A stretch of DNA of 64,000 nt from Petaurus breviceps papuanus (GCA_028583685.1 JAMXIF010000032.1:433267-497266), one strand, 5' to 3'. Shown: positions 1 to 10,335, numbered from the stretch's first letter. Notes: generated by a model not told the origin, from the letters alone. Program-made: numbers and translations.

Positions 1-325
1 TCCCGCCTCATTTGTTGCTGTTGTAAAGGAGAAGAAATGAAGGGGGGAATAGAAATCTAGAAAGACAGAGACAAGCCAGTTATGCAGTAGGGGCTTGTAT
101 CATCTGGTAACGTGATTTAATCCATAATGGAGAGAGCAAGACTGATACCCAGCAGAAGCATGATGTTTTCTCATCCTTTTATTCTCTGTTGCATGTTTCC
201 AGTTCACATCAGAGCTGCCAGTAGCAACAAGAAAGGTAGTCTGAACTCTTAATATGCTCTTTAGGCAGGCAATTTCTTTCTACCTGGCTCAGTATTTTTT
301 CTTTCAATACCTGGGGACCTGAGGC
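1..325. other. No recognisable feature
   Basis: No repeat family, long open frame or RNA gene was recognised here. Ordinary mixed-composition sequence. Confidence 0.5.
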
Positions 326-329
326 ACTG

Positions 330-505
330 AAAAACAAATACAAGTTGGCGATTTAGGAACTTGGGTTTTTAGTCTTGGCTCTGCTAACAATGAACCAGTC
401 ACATAACTGTAGATAAATCTGTTCTTTTTTCCTGTTTACAAAATGAAAGCGGATATTAATCTCAGCTCCTATGTGTGTCCCAGAGATATTGCGAAGGTGT
501 AATGA
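330..505 (+). mobile_element. MIR-type SINE, very degraded
   Basis: The order 'ggttttagtcttggctctg', then a cytosine-rich control step and 'acaaaatgaaagcgg', follows a MIR body in sense orientation. It is highly diverged. Confidence 0.4.
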
Positions 506-518
506 GACTATGTGAGAA

Positions 519-700
519 ATGACATAGTATTGTGGATTGACAGCTGATCTCAGAGTCAAGAAGACCCAAGTTCAAACCCCCACCTTGGACTCATACTGCC
601 TATGTGAACCTGGACAAGTCACTTAGGTGCTGAATTTCTTTTGCCACTCTCTAAACCTAATTTGCAGAAAAGATACACATCTGTATTGGTAAAGGACATT
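519..700 (+). mobile_element. CORE-SINE/MIR-type fragment
   Basis: The core 'gacccaagttcaaac' (B-box-like) is followed by 'gacaagtcactta', in the order of a sense MIR/CORE-SINE. The copy abuts the GA microsatellite. Confidence 0.6.
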
Positions 701-705
701 TCTTT

Positions 706-800
706 TAAGAGAGAGACAGAGAGAGAGAGACAGACAGAGAGAGAGACAGAGAGATAGAGAGGGAGACAGGAAAACAGACAGACATGGAGGGAGGAAAGAA
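706..800. repeat. (GA)n / (GACA)n microsatellite
   Basis: Continuous purine-rich GA and GACA units with a few interruptions. The antisense S/L/C-rich open frame here is an artefact of it. Confidence 0.95.
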
Positions 801-1027
801 AGGAGAGGGATGGGCAACAGAGATCACATATGTTATTTATTATTTGAAGAAGCTGTGATTTTTGTCAGCATGGGGACCTATGAGACTCAAAAGTCTTGAA
901 GTTTTCCATATCAACTCAACAAATTGCAACTTTTCTATCTACTGAATAGATACATCTGAATTTATTGACCAAAAAAAATTTGTTTACTGAGTTTGAGAAT
1001 AAATTACTTGCCTCAATTCATACAGTG

Positions 1028-1197
1028 TGACCATAAGATCATAGATCACTCTTCATTTATAGATGGGTAAAATAAATCCCAGAAAGTCTAGTGACTTGCC
1101 CAAAGTCACACAGGAGATAGCTAGCAAAACCAGGATTTGAACCCAGGTCCTCTTGATCTGGACCCACAGTTTCTTTTCTGCACTGTACCACATGTCT
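1028..1197 (-). mobile_element. MIR-type SINE, antisense
   Basis: 'gacttgcccaaagtcacac' then 'ggatttgaacccaggtcct' and 'gcactgtaccac' is the reverse complement of a MIR body from 3' to 5'. Confidence 0.8.
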
Positions 1198-1504
1198 AAG
1201 TGGTGAGTACTCTTGTATAAAAGCAAAGATTGATTGAGCTGTTCTCCTTTCATGGAAGAACACAATATTGATAATTTCTTAGTAACTTTTGGGGGAAACA
1301 ATGTTGGGAAATGTGAAACAATGAGTGGGAAATAATGACCCTTGACCTTTCCTAAGATATTTTCTCAGTTACAGAGCAGGTTTATACCATGTGAACAATT
1401 CTCATCATGCCTCAGGTTTTGAGTTGGGAGACTGGGGCCCTCCTCATCCACGGTGATGGGTACAACAAAACATTGAGTTTTATTCTTTGTCTGGGGCTAA
1501 TATA
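1198..1504. other. No recognisable feature
   Basis: Unique-looking sequence without recognised repeat, open frame or RNA gene. Confidence 0.4.
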
Positions 1505-1850
1505 ACTCTATTGCTAGATGAACCTGTCAATTAACAAACACTTATTAATTACCTACTATGTTCAAGGTACTGAGGACGCAAAGGTAAAAAACGAAACAGT
1601 CCCTGCCTTCAAGGAGCTTATATTTTATCAGGAAAAATTATATGTATGCACATATTAGTATACATAAACACACAAAGTAATTCTGTGGGGGTGGTACAAA
1701 TATCTTGGTGAGTAGAGAACAAGGTGACCTGGAAGTGTTTTCAATAGGGGTTGGCCCTTAAGCCAAGCTTTGAAAGAACCTAGGGATTCTGGGATATGGA
1801 GATGAAAAGGGAGTGCAGAGCGAAGATGAAGATGGAAAAACCTATGACCA
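1505..1850 (-). mobile_element. L2 LINE 3' end, antisense
   Basis: It opens with 'acaaacacttattaatt' and 'cctgccttcaaggagctta', the reverse complement of the L2 terminal segment. 'gctttgaaagaacctagg' follows, as deeper in the L2 3' UTR. A short TA/CA-rich stretch lies at about 1632-1680. Confidence 0.7.
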
Positions 1851-1889
1851 GCTGCTGAAACTACCCTAGTTTTTCCTTTGCTGTGCATT

Positions 1890-2688
1890 TATTCCAGCTT
1901 TCTTTAGCTGCCATCCTTGGATCTAGACAGGGCTGGGGTCATTTGAATGTGGATGAAAAGAGAAATCAGGCAATGTGAGCAATAAAAATCAGCATAGAGT
2001 GCAAGGTTTGTAATTGGGTTTCCAGAACTGTGGCTGACTCTTTGTCCTCTTCAGAGGGTCATTGTGTTTTGTTGTCATTATTATATCTCTCTTTTGCATT
2101 TGGCTGTTCCCACCCCTATTGTGAGATTCACTACTCCAGCAATAGAGATGATTCCAATTAAAAGGTGCATAAACTACAGTAAGAGCTTTATTTCGGTTCT
2201 GTTCAGCTAAAAGACCAAAACCATGGATTTTATCATTTGCTGCAATTGATTCTCGATGAGTAATAATTAGATTTTATCCACAACATCTGCACTAAGTGAT
2301 ATTTATGCCTGCAATTATCTGGAGTAACTTTTAATATTAAAAAAATTTCAATAAAAAGTTAACTAATTGAATTTCCCATTTTTGTCAATTTATTTTAAAA
2401 ATCAATCCAATAATCCCTTTTATTTGAAATAATAAATTGCAAATCAGAACTTAAAACAGTTTTATAGAGAAAAGTTTTAAATTGGGATTTTCACCAGCTG
2501 GTGAAATCACTCTTGGCTTTTATGTGAGGTGATGGGCATCTATTACCATTTTTGGAATTTTTCTTACACTATTTTCTTAGGAGGATCTGTGGCCTCAGTG
2601 GATTGGGTCCTTTTTCCAGTGGTAGTGAGCACAATCAAGTCACACCTCATTTTGTGTGTTTTTTCTCCATGTCTTCCCATAAATTCTT
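1890..2688. other. Repeat-free AT-rich block; possible conserved non-coding DNA
   Basis: No repeat was recognised. Between about 2130 and 2480 the sequence is rich in homeodomain-type cores (TAATTA, ATTAAT, CAATTA). No open frame is plausible. Regulatory function is only a guess from composition. Confidence 0.3.
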
Positions 2689-2689
2689 G

Positions 2690-3165
2690 AGAGTCAGCAT
2701 GGTTTAGTAGCTAGACTGCTAGATTTCAAGTCAAGAAAGTCTGGGTTTGAATGATGCCTCTGAAATCTTACAACTGTCTGACCATGGACAAGTAAGTCCC
2801 TTAACCTTTCTAAGCCTCCATTTCTTTATCTGTAAGATGAGAATAACAAAGGTAGGCAACATAGTGCAAGAGACAGAACTCTGGATTTGGATTGAGTGGA
2901 CATAGGTTTAAATCCTAGCTGTGCTTGCTACCTGGGTGACCTTGGGCAAGGCACTGATTTTCCCTGGACCTCAATCTCCTCACACATACAATGAGGGTGA
3001 CTAGACTAGATAAACTTTAAGGTAACTTCCTCCAAATCTATGATTTGGTAATATCCATGATACTTATTTCACATTGACATCTTGAAACACAAATGAGACA
3101 ATGTATGTAAAGAGTTTTGCAAACATTGAAATGCTATAAAAATATCAGCTCATTATTATTACCCA
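2690..3165 (+). mobile_element. MIR-type SINE, split by a second SINE
   Basis: The head 'gtcagcatggtttagtag' and body run to about 2852. The MIR tail resumes at about 3056 and runs through 'gtaaagagttttgcaaac' to 'cagctcattattatt'. The interruption is a younger SINE. Confidence 0.75.
2853..3055 (+). mobile_element. MIR3-type SINE nested in an older MIR
   Basis: It contains a full SINE order: 'ggcaacatagtgcaag', 'gacataggtttaaatcc', 'gaccttgggcaaggcac', and the tail 'gactagactagataaac'. It separates two halves of the enclosing MIR, so it inserted later. Confidence 0.75.
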
Positions 3166-3951
3166 ATATACCAGAGTTCTCACCCCCCATGTTTTATGGA
3201 TATCACTGTAGTACTTGGGCTCCCCGTCCGTTATCTCTTACTCTTGTTACTTGACCAATCTGGAAAATGTCTGTGAAACTTATCTAGCACAAATAATCAT
3301 TTGTGTTATTTATGCCATCATGCTTATCACAAATCATTCTATTGCCTTTTTGGTCTTAATTCACAGGCTTATAGCACCAGTGGGTGAAATATTGCTACCC
3401 AAAAGTAATTTTGTCTGAATTCTTCTTCCTCCTATTCAATACTTAACCTGTTGCATTGCAGTGCTTGTCCAAGGGAGATGAATTGATGGACTAGGTTGCT
3501 AATCCAATAGTGTGGCATAATCTGGGGAATATATAGTCTTCATTCACTTCATTTTTCCTGACTGGATTAATCCCTACTGAGTAATTGTGGATCTCATTGA
3601 GAAAGTCCTGGTGTTCTGGACATTAATTTATTAAATATGATGTCATTCTTAAATAGGAGCATTTGGAGAACCTCTTTGTAAATAGGAAATACCTTTTATT
3701 TTGAGACTTTGCCTAAAGAGTCTTCCATGACAAAGGCATACACCTTCGGTGGATATATTTCCTTAATCCTGGTTTATTTTTCTCATGATGCTGGTATACA
3801 GAAGATTGTTGATCAAAGATATTTCTGTGGTTGTTTCCCACAATTGTATCTTAGAAATTCTTTATAGCTCTACTTAGAAAACTAGGTACAGTTTTATCAT
3901 ATCAATCCCCCCCTCCCGCAATATTCAGTAGGTTACCAGTGTTAATTCCTT
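3166..3951. other. Unclassified, no gene seen
   Basis: About 0.8 kb of AT-rich sequence without a recognised family. It may be a very old repeat. The short open frames show no known motifs. Confidence 0.4.
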
Positions 3952-3966
3952 AACATCCCACCGTCC

Positions 3967-4315
3967 TAAATAACATACACACTAAGTTGGGTATCTTACC
4001 CTACAGGAAAGTAAGGGGGAAGGGGATAAGAGGGGGGATGATAGAAAGGAGGGCAAGTTGAGGGGGAGGGTATATAGAAGCACATACTTTTGAAAAGGGA
4101 CAGGGTCAAAGTAGAAAATAGAACAAGTGGGGGGAGGGGTAGGATGGAGGGAAATATAATCAGTCTTTCACAATATATCCAGTATGGAAATGTTTTACAT
4201 AACTACACATGTACAGCCTATATTGAATTGCTTATCTTCCCAGTAGGGGTGGGTGAAGAGGGAAGAAGGGAAAGAATCTGGAATTCAAGTTTTAAAATCA
4301 AATGTTTAGAAAAAA

Positions 4316-4351
<36 letters not shown>

Positions 4352-4592
4352 TACATGCACTGGGAAATAAGATATACAGGTACTGGGGTATGGAGATCCA
4401 TCTTGTCCTACTGGAAAGTTGGAGGGGGAATGGGGAAGGATGTAGGAGAGAGCAGATTGGGGAGAGATATTCAGTGGGATCACTGTTCTGGGGTGGTGGG
4501 TAGGGAAAGACGGGGAGAAAATTTGTAAATTTGTAACTCAAAATCTTGTAGAAATGAATGTTGTAAACTAAAAATAAACATAAAATTTAAAA
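3967..4592 (+). mobile_element. 5'-truncated L1/HAL1 3' end with target-site duplications
   Basis: The insertion carries the G-rich polypurine 3' UTR of the same family as the element ending at 61864. Both share 'aaaagggacaggatcaaag'-type sequence, 'cttatcttcccagta' and 'gaaaatttgtaa'. It ends in an A-rich tail. Flanks 3952-3966 and 4593-4607 are a 15-bp duplication with one mismatch (aacatcccaccgtcc / aacatcccaccatcc), so both ends of the insertion are defined. Confidence 0.9.
4316..4352. repeat. (ATT)n microsatellite inside the LINE 3' UTR
   Basis: About twelve ATT units. The related element near 61.5 kb has an (AT)n array at the same position of its 3' UTR. Confidence 0.95.
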
Positions 4593-4699
4593 AACATCCC
4601 ACCATCCCCCCAGTAGCTGGTGCCCAACTTACCTTTCTAACCATGTGATTTACTACTTTTCAAGCATGTGTTCTCTTCTCTACTTAGACTGACCCCTCA

Positions 4700-5040
4700 C
4701 TGTGCCCCTGAATATATGCAGTGTCTTTATTGATGGTGTTATTGTATCTGGAATGTTATTCTTATCCTAACCATCTTTTCAAGTCCCTGCTCAAATTCTA
4801 CTTTCAATAAGCCTTTATTGAAATAATCCAGGATATAATAATGTTACTTTTTTTCTGAAATTCTATGGCATTTATTTCCTATCCCTGTCATCTGGTCTTT
4901 CCCATTTTTTGTTTTGTATTAAGTTTTTATGGTGTGTTTGTAATCCAGTTAGATAGTATGGCCCTTAATATCTGGAACCATGCCTTAAATGTCTTTGTGA
5001 AGTACTTTGTACATGGTAGGTGTATACATACTTGCTTGAG
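4700..5040 (+). mobile_element. L2 LINE 3' UTR, degraded
   Basis: 'ttttcaagtccctgctcaa', a pyrimidine-rich middle, 'ctggaaccatgcctt' and 'tacatggtaggtgta' follow the L2 3' UTR order in sense orientation. Strongly diverged. Confidence 0.5.
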
Positions 5041-5481
5041 TTTTTTAAAAAGAAAATACTGAAAAAAATTATGAGGTCCTTTTGTAGTTATATGAAATGA
5101 ATAAAAACTTGGTTTATCTGGATGCATGTGTACCTCATTCCTCTAAATATCTGTATTCACTGGCACATACAAACAGCTTAACATATGCTTTTTCTTTCTT
5201 TCTTTCATTCATTCATTATTTCAAAACTATTAGACACAGCCTCTATCCCCTTTCCAACAAAATGTACTGTACTTGTTTCCTTCCACTTGTAGGTAGTAGT
5301 CTAGTTAAGTTTGAGCACTTTTAATATTTATTACGTCCCTCTTTTTGGTTCAAATTGCTCAAGTTTAAAAAAAGGGATGGGGAGGGTCTGGGGGAAGTAA
5401 TAGATTAGGTGAACAATAAAAATCTGAGAGATGGAAGGGTCCTTAGAGGGGGAATTTAAAAGGGGGATGAAGGGGAAGGGA
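5041..5481. other. No gene; short TTTC/ATTC run
   Basis: A short simple run lies at 5194-5217. A possible trace of a MIR3-type SINE sits near 5420-5450. Otherwise unrecognised. Confidence 0.4.
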
Positions 5482-5741
5482 ATAAATACTTACATAGTCC
5501 CTACTTTGTGCCAGGAACTGCTCTAAATACTTTACAAATATTATCTCATTTAATCCTCACAATAACTCTTAGAGTTTATTTTCCCTGTTATTTTCCCCAT
5601 TTTACAGTTGAGGAAACTGAGGCAGACAGTTTTTTTTAAAAGTGACTTGCTTAAGATCGATGCCTGAAGCCAGAGATGAACTCGGGTCCTCCTGACGCCA
5701 GGCCTAGTACTCTGTAGATTATACCACCTAGTTGTCTTTAA
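5482..5741 (-). mobile_element. MIR-type SINE, antisense, near full length
   Basis: 'attatctcatttaatcctc', 'gaggaaactgaggcagac' and 'taccacctagttgtc' give a complete antisense MIR order. Bases 5637-5645 hold a T/A-rich expansion. Confidence 0.85.
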
Positions 5742-6425
5742 GGGTGGAAAGGACTTCAGAGGTCATCCACTCAAACCCGTTCCTGAGCAGGAATCCCCTC
5801 TGAAATACCTTTAAGAAGTCATTCTTTAGTCTCTGCCTGAAGACCGAGTCAAGGGGAACCTGTTGCTTACAGAGGCAGCCCATCCCGCTTTGGACAACTC
5901 TGATTGTTATGGATTTGTTTTTGTTCAGTCATTTATTCAGTCGTGTCTGGCTCTTTGTGATCCCCTTTGGCTTTTTCTTGGCTAAGATACTCGAGTGGTT
6001 CGCCATTTCCTTCTCTAGCTTGTTTTACAGATGAGGAAACTGAGGCAAATAGGGTTAGTGACTTTTCCAGGGTTACACAGCTAGTAATTGTCTGAGGCCA
6101 GAGTTGAACTCAGGAAACTGAGTCTTGCTGACTCCAGGCTGGCACTTTAACCACCATACCACCTAGCTGTCCTCATGGCTCTAATTGTCATGCACTTGCT
6201 TTCTTACATTATGCCCAAATCTGCTTCTCTGCATCATCTATCCACTGTTACGCAGTCTGCCTCCTGTAACCAAACAGAGCAAGTCTAATCCCACTTCCAC
6301 ATGACAGGCCCATAAATACTTTAAGATAAGCTAGTGAGTCTTCCTCTCTCTCACAGTCCCACCTGGATTTTTCTTTCCCAGGTTTTCTTTTGACTGATCC
6401 TTGTATGATGTGATTTCTAGTACTC
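5742..6425 (-). mobile_element. CR1/L3-type LINE fragment, antisense, split by a SINE
   Basis: 'aggcagcccatcccgcttt' at about 5873 and 'gagcaagtctaatcccac' at about 6278 match the antisense of a mammalian CR1/L3 LINE as I remember it. The two halves are separated by a Mar1-type SINE at 5917-6179. Confidence 0.75.
5917..6179 (-). mobile_element. Mar1-type CORE-SINE (BovB/RTE-like tail), antisense
   Basis: It begins with 'ttgttcagtcatttattc', the reverse of the RTE-type tail. It then runs through 'cagatgaggaaactgagg' to 'ccacctagctgtcc'. Flanks 5899-5916 and 6180-6197 are an 18-bp duplication with about three mismatches, inside the CR1/L3. Confidence 0.9.
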
Positions 6426-6479
6426 TTGCTATCTGGAGAATCTAATGGAGGGGAATGCCTGCAATCAACATATACAATA

Positions 6480-6998
6480 TATGTGCAAACAACACATAAG
6501 TAGGATTAATTGGAGAAAATATCAGGAGGTAGGGCTTTAGCTTGAAGGAAAATAGGGAAGCCAGGAAGTACAGATGGGGAAGGGGAGAGTTCCAGTTATG
6601 GGGGACAACTGGTAAAAATGTATAAGAGTCAGGAGATATAGTGTCAGACTTATGTAAAGAACATTCAAGGCATTTAGTGTTACTGGATCACAGAGCACAT
6701 GAAAGAGACTAAGGTATAAAAAAAAACTAGAAAGAGGCCATATTATTAAGGGATTAAATAGAGGATTTCATATTTGATCCTGAAGGTAACAGAGAATCAC
6801 TGGAGTTTTTGAATGGGGGTGTGGGGGAGTGACATGGTCAGACCCTCATTTTAGGATGATCATTTTGACAGCTGAGTGAGAATAGACTGGAATGGGGAGA
6901 AGCTTGTGGCAGGGAGACCAGGCAACAGGCTATTGCAATGGTCCAAGCATGGGATGATGATGGCCAGTACCAGGGTGGTGGCAGAAAGATTTCATTAG
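6480..6998 (-). mobile_element. L2 LINE 3' UTR, antisense
   Basis: The order 'cagagaatcactggagttt', 'gggagaccaggcaacaggc', 'ccagggtggtggcag' is typical of antisense L2 sequence just upstream of the L2 terminal segment. Confidence 0.75.
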
Positions 6999-7075
6999 AT
7001 TTTAGACTGCCATATTACTCATGTTGAGCTTGCAGTTCAAGAGCCCCCAGATCTTTTTCACCTGAGTTGTCAAAT
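6999..7075 (-). mobile_element. CR1/L3 fragment, antisense
   Basis: 'catgttgagcttgcagttc' followed by 'cccccagatctttttca' is a recurrent antisense CR1/L3 segment. Confidence 0.65.
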
Positions 7076-7172
7076 TGATCTGGAGAATGAAATGGTAAAC
7101 CCATCCAGTATCTTTGTCAAGAAAACCCCAAATGGGGTCATGCAGAATCATACATGATTGAAAACAACCGAA
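7076..7172 (+). mobile_element. Mar1-type SINE, 3' part only
   Basis: 'ccagtatctttgtcaagaaa' and 'ccccaaatggggtcatg' belong to the BovB/RTE-like tail of Mar1, ending in an ACAACCGAACAA-type terminus. Confidence 0.85.
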
Positions 7173-7375
7173 CAATATATGTATGAACAATTTATGTATA
7201 CATATACACACATATATACAATATGCCCCAAAGAGGTCAAAGATAACAAGGATCATGTATGTGCATGTGTACACATACATGTATACATACACACAAATGT
7301 GTGTATACATATTCATACCTACATATGCATAAGCATATACATAGACATGTATGCATACATACGTGTTGTGTATGT
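7173..7375. repeat. TA/CA/TG-rich alternating purine-pyrimidine tract
   Basis: An imperfect (CATA)n/(CACA)n/(TGTA)n array directly follows the SINE tail, so it probably grew from it. Both strands give Y/I/H/T-rich artefactual frames. Confidence 0.85.
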
Positions 7376-8095
7376 ACCTAACAGTTCGATCTGTGAGTCA
7401 GAAGGTATGGATATTTGAGTTATTTTCTTTTCATAGCTGGCATATCTCTTCTAAAAGTTGTTGTTTGTTGAAATGAGTCCCTTGTGTGGCCATATTGGCC
7501 TCTTGAAATGGTTTCCCTTTATCTTCATTATGACTATTTTTTTTCAGACTTTTATTCTTAAGAACACCCCATTCTTCTTAGGACAACTTCCTTTATAGAA
7601 TTTTAGCATATGGGAACTTACCTATCCAAGTTATGATTCTTTGATATCCATTGCTTCAATTCTAGGGTACCTGGATTTCGCTTCCTCATTTATTGCAAAT
7701 TCTAAAACGGAAACATCACGTCCTCCAAAGGTTCTCATTACTGAGTATCATCAAGAATTTTCTGGACTTGTTCATCCCAGCTTTCTAATAGTACTCAACC
7801 CAATGAGAAGGAGGGGAAGTAGTTACAGGTTAAATGACATTTGTAGTACTAATCACATGACATTTGGACACTAAATTAACAAGAATTCCTATACAGTTTA
7901 CTTGCTATTCGGTCTTTCCTTTCCTAAATCTTATGTTCTTTCACCTGAAAAAATTGCGTGGTAGTTTCGTTATTATGTTTTAATTTGAAATGCAAATTTC
8001 CCAGCAAAGGACCTAAATTCTCCCATACACTAAGACCTAGAATTATTTCATCTACTTTTTTCAAGTGATTTTTCTGTCCTGTCAAAGTAAAGGAG
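7376..8095. other. No recognisable feature
   Basis: About 0.7 kb without a recognised repeat or credible coding potential. Confidence 0.4.
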
Positions 8096-8183
8096 GGGAA
8101 TCAATCAATCAGTCAATCCTCAAGTATTTATTGAGCCCCTACTGTGTGTCAAAGACTATGCTAGGTGCTGGGAATACAATGCT

Positions 8184-8312
8184 AAAAGAAAGAAGGAGGA
8201 GAAAGAAAGAAGAAAAGAAAGGAAGGAAGGAAGAGAGAAAGAAAGGAAAGAAGGAAGAAAGGAAGGAAGGAAAGAAAGAAAAATAAAGAAGGAAAGAAAG
8301 AAAGAAGAAAAT
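8184..8312. repeat. (GAAA)n/(GGAA)n purine tract
   Basis: Almost pure purine on the + strand. It occupies the A/G-rich spot of an antisense L2 tail, where it probably expanded. The K/E/R-rich frame over it is not a protein. Confidence 0.95.
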
Positions 8313-8376
8313 GAAACTGCCCTTGCTTCTAAGGTTCACATTCTATTGGAGGAATAGCATACCCTTCTACCTTCAG

Positions 8377-8452
8377 CAGTGTCCCAAAAGTCAGTGCAGT
8401 ACAGTTTTGAGCTTCACTAGATTAAAACTGGAATAAAACTTTTGGGACACTT
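8377..8452. mobile_element. Mariner-like miniature inverted-repeat element
   Basis: Perfect 13-bp inverted ends, 'gtgtcccaaaagt' (8379-8391) and 'acttttgggacac' (8438-8450), enclose only 46 bp. The interior also folds: 'cagtttt' pairs with 'aaaactg'. The ends resemble Tc1/mariner-derived miniature elements. It sits within antisense L2 sequence. Confidence 0.75.
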
Positions 8453-8590
8453 TATGTAAGTATATACAGAATAAATCCATACAAAACAGTATGGGATTAG
8501 AGATGAAGGTCCAGGAGCGTGGTTTGTGGTGAAGCAAGAAAAAGGCCCTATAAGAGAGATGACAGCTTTTAAAAGGAAGAACAAGTCCAG

Positions 8591-9165
8591 CTATTTAGTA
8601 AGGTTTCTTCAAGGCCATGAGGTGGCAGCCTGTAATCATTTCATTTTCACTTTGTTAGGGAAGCTTTCAGCCTCCAGTGGCCTGGACAACCAGAAGAGAA
8701 CAGCATCCCCCAAACCATGAAATTTGGAAAAGTGATTCCCACAGCCTGTGAGGGCTGCAGGCCAAGAGAAGCGTTAAACCTAAATTAGCCTTTCTGCCTG
8801 GACTGGACTGGTCCTGGGGCCTAAGTGACTAACTCTTTGTGGAGGCTATTGTCCCTCCCAGGTCCACCTCCCCAACACCGCCAGGTACTCTGGGAGCCAC
8901 AGTATGTCCTGATTGTTCTTGATAGGGGATAGAATCAGAAGTGGGGGGCTTAGGCCATGGTGAATGTCAGATTGGAGGGATCACTGACCCACCCTTCACA
9001 AAGGGTTCAGGCTGTTTGTTTATTAGTCATTTCCTCACTGGTGCTACCTATATTCCAGCTACCCCCCTCCTCTCCCGGTATCCCCCTCCCCTGCTCTGTC
9101 CTCGTGTCCCCTGACTTTGATAAATGGACTTTTAACTTAGCTTGCCTGGACGCGCCTCTGTGCTA
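8591..9165. other. No recognisable feature
   Basis: Moderately GC-richer sequence (CAG/CCT-rich) without recognised repeats, credible exon or RNA gene. Confidence 0.4.
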
Positions 9166-9169
9166 TGAC

Positions 9170-9350
9170 ATTTCACACATACTGCCCCCTCCTTCTAGCT
9201 CACCTTCATATATATATAAACACTATACACACATACACAGTGTTCTTCCATTAGAACATGATCTCCTGGAGGGTAGATAATCTCTTGTTTGCTTGTATTT
9301 GTATCTCCAGGGTTTAGCATAGTACTAGGCACACAGAACATGCTTTATAA
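9170..9350 (+). mobile_element. L2 LINE 3' end
   Basis: 'gatctcctggagggtagat', 'tatttgtatctccaggg' and 'agtactaggcacacag' form the sense L2 terminal segment. A short (TA)n lies at about 9209-9218. Confidence 0.75.
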
Positions 9351-9351
9351 G

Positions 9352-9575
9352 GTAGTTTAGGTAGGGGGCCTGTAGTTAGGAAGGTCTGAGTTCAATTTCT
9401 GCCTCCATACATTAGAAACTTATTAGCTGTATGATCCTGGGCCAGTCACTCAATCTCTGTCTACTTCACTGTCCTCAACTCCAAAATGAGATAATAATAA
9501 CACTTACATCTCAGGGCTGTGAGGACCAAATGAAGTAACATCTGTAAACTGTTTAGCACAGTGCCTGGCATACAT
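9352..9575 (+). mobile_element. MIR-type SINE
   Basis: 'gaaggtctgagttcaattt', 'tagctgtatgatcctggg', 'tcagggctgtgaggacc' and 'agcacagtgcctggcata' give a nearly complete sense MIR. Confidence 0.85.
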
Positions 9576-9600
9576 TTCAAATTCTTTCCTTCCCTAATAA

Positions 9601-9775
9601 ATGTTCTCTCCCTCCTTCCCTCCCCCCTTCTCTCCTCTTCTCTCCTCTCCTCTTCCTCTCCCCCCTTCCCCCCCCCTCCCCCCCTCCCTTCCTCCCCCCC
9701 CCTCCCCCTCCCCCTCTTCCTCTCCTCTCCTCTCCTCTCCTCTCCTCTCCTCTCCTCTCCTCTCCTCTACTCCTG
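9601..9775. repeat. Polypyrimidine (CT/CCTCT)n tract
   Basis: About 170 bp of nearly uninterrupted C and T. It contains C-runs, then perfect TCTCC pentamers at about 9720-9766. S/P/L-rich and G/R/E-rich frames on the two strands are artefacts. Confidence 0.97.
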
Positions 9776-9904
9776 ATGTATCTCATTACCCCTCCCACTT
9801 ATGAGACCATAATCTCCATGACCTGTATGATAATCCACCTCTGAGTTTGGGTGAAATTATATATAGGGTTAAGGGACAAATTCTTAGGTGTCCAGTAGTC
9901 TCTG

Positions 9905-10150
9905 CCCATGCAGTTAGGTAGCATAGCTGGTAGAGCTCTGGACTGGGAGTCAGAAAGACTTGAGGTCAAATCCTGTCTTAGATACTTGCTTGTCATGTAC
10001 ACATAGGCAATTTACTCAACTTTTCTCAGCCTCAGTTTCCTCATCTGCAAAAGGAGATGATAATAGCACCTGTCTCCCAGTATTGTGAGGATTTAATTGG
10101 TCATACATGTAGAGTGCTTTGCAAAGCAAATACTAAATGCATTTGTTAGC
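9905..10150 (+). mobile_element. MIR-type SINE
   Basis: 'gagctctggactgggagtc', 'cctcagtttcctcatctgc' and 'gtagagtgctttgcaaag' give a near full-length sense MIR. It ends in a (CAT)n run. Confidence 0.85.
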
Positions 10151-10187
10151 CGTCATCATCATCACCATCACCATCATCGTCACCATG
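10150..10187. repeat. (CAT/CAC)n short tandem repeat
   Basis: Imperfect CAT and CAC triplets grown from the tail of the MIR to its left. Confidence 0.9.
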
Positions 10188-10275
10188 AAACTACCTGTGA
10201 CTTCACTGATATATAGAACCCCTAGATGAGGAAAGTCTCTCCAGTAATGTAGGTCAGCACCTTCTCTTCAACTTA

Positions 10276-10335
10276 GACATTGAGTCAACAAGTTTTATTA
10301 AGTCCCGGACTCTGTGCTAAGTGGACCTAGAAGAC
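10276..10335 (-). mobile_element. L2 tail remnant, antisense
   Basis: 'caacaagttttattaagtcc' followed by 'ctctgtgctaagtgg' resembles the antisense L2 end. Short and weak. Confidence 0.45.

Larger units (their letters stand above)
8096..8590 (-). mobile_element. L2 LINE 3' end, antisense, interrupted twice
   Basis: 'tatttattgagcccctact' and 'ctatgctaggtgctggg' open the antisense L2 end. A purine microsatellite interrupts at 8184-8312. The L2 resumes with 'ctgcccttgcttctaagg', is broken by a mariner-like hairpin at 8377-8452, then continues with 'tacagaataaatcc' and 'gtggtgaagcaagaaa'. Confidence 0.75.

Noticed and set aside
4090-4503. 137-codon open frame
   Set aside because: Lies in a LINE 3' UTR and includes poly-tyrosine from the (ATT)n array.
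7173-7375. Structured Y/H/T-rich small proteins on both strands
   Set aside because: Alternating purine-pyrimidine simple sequence.
8065-8286. K/E/R-rich frame
   Set aside because: Purine microsatellite in an L2 tail.
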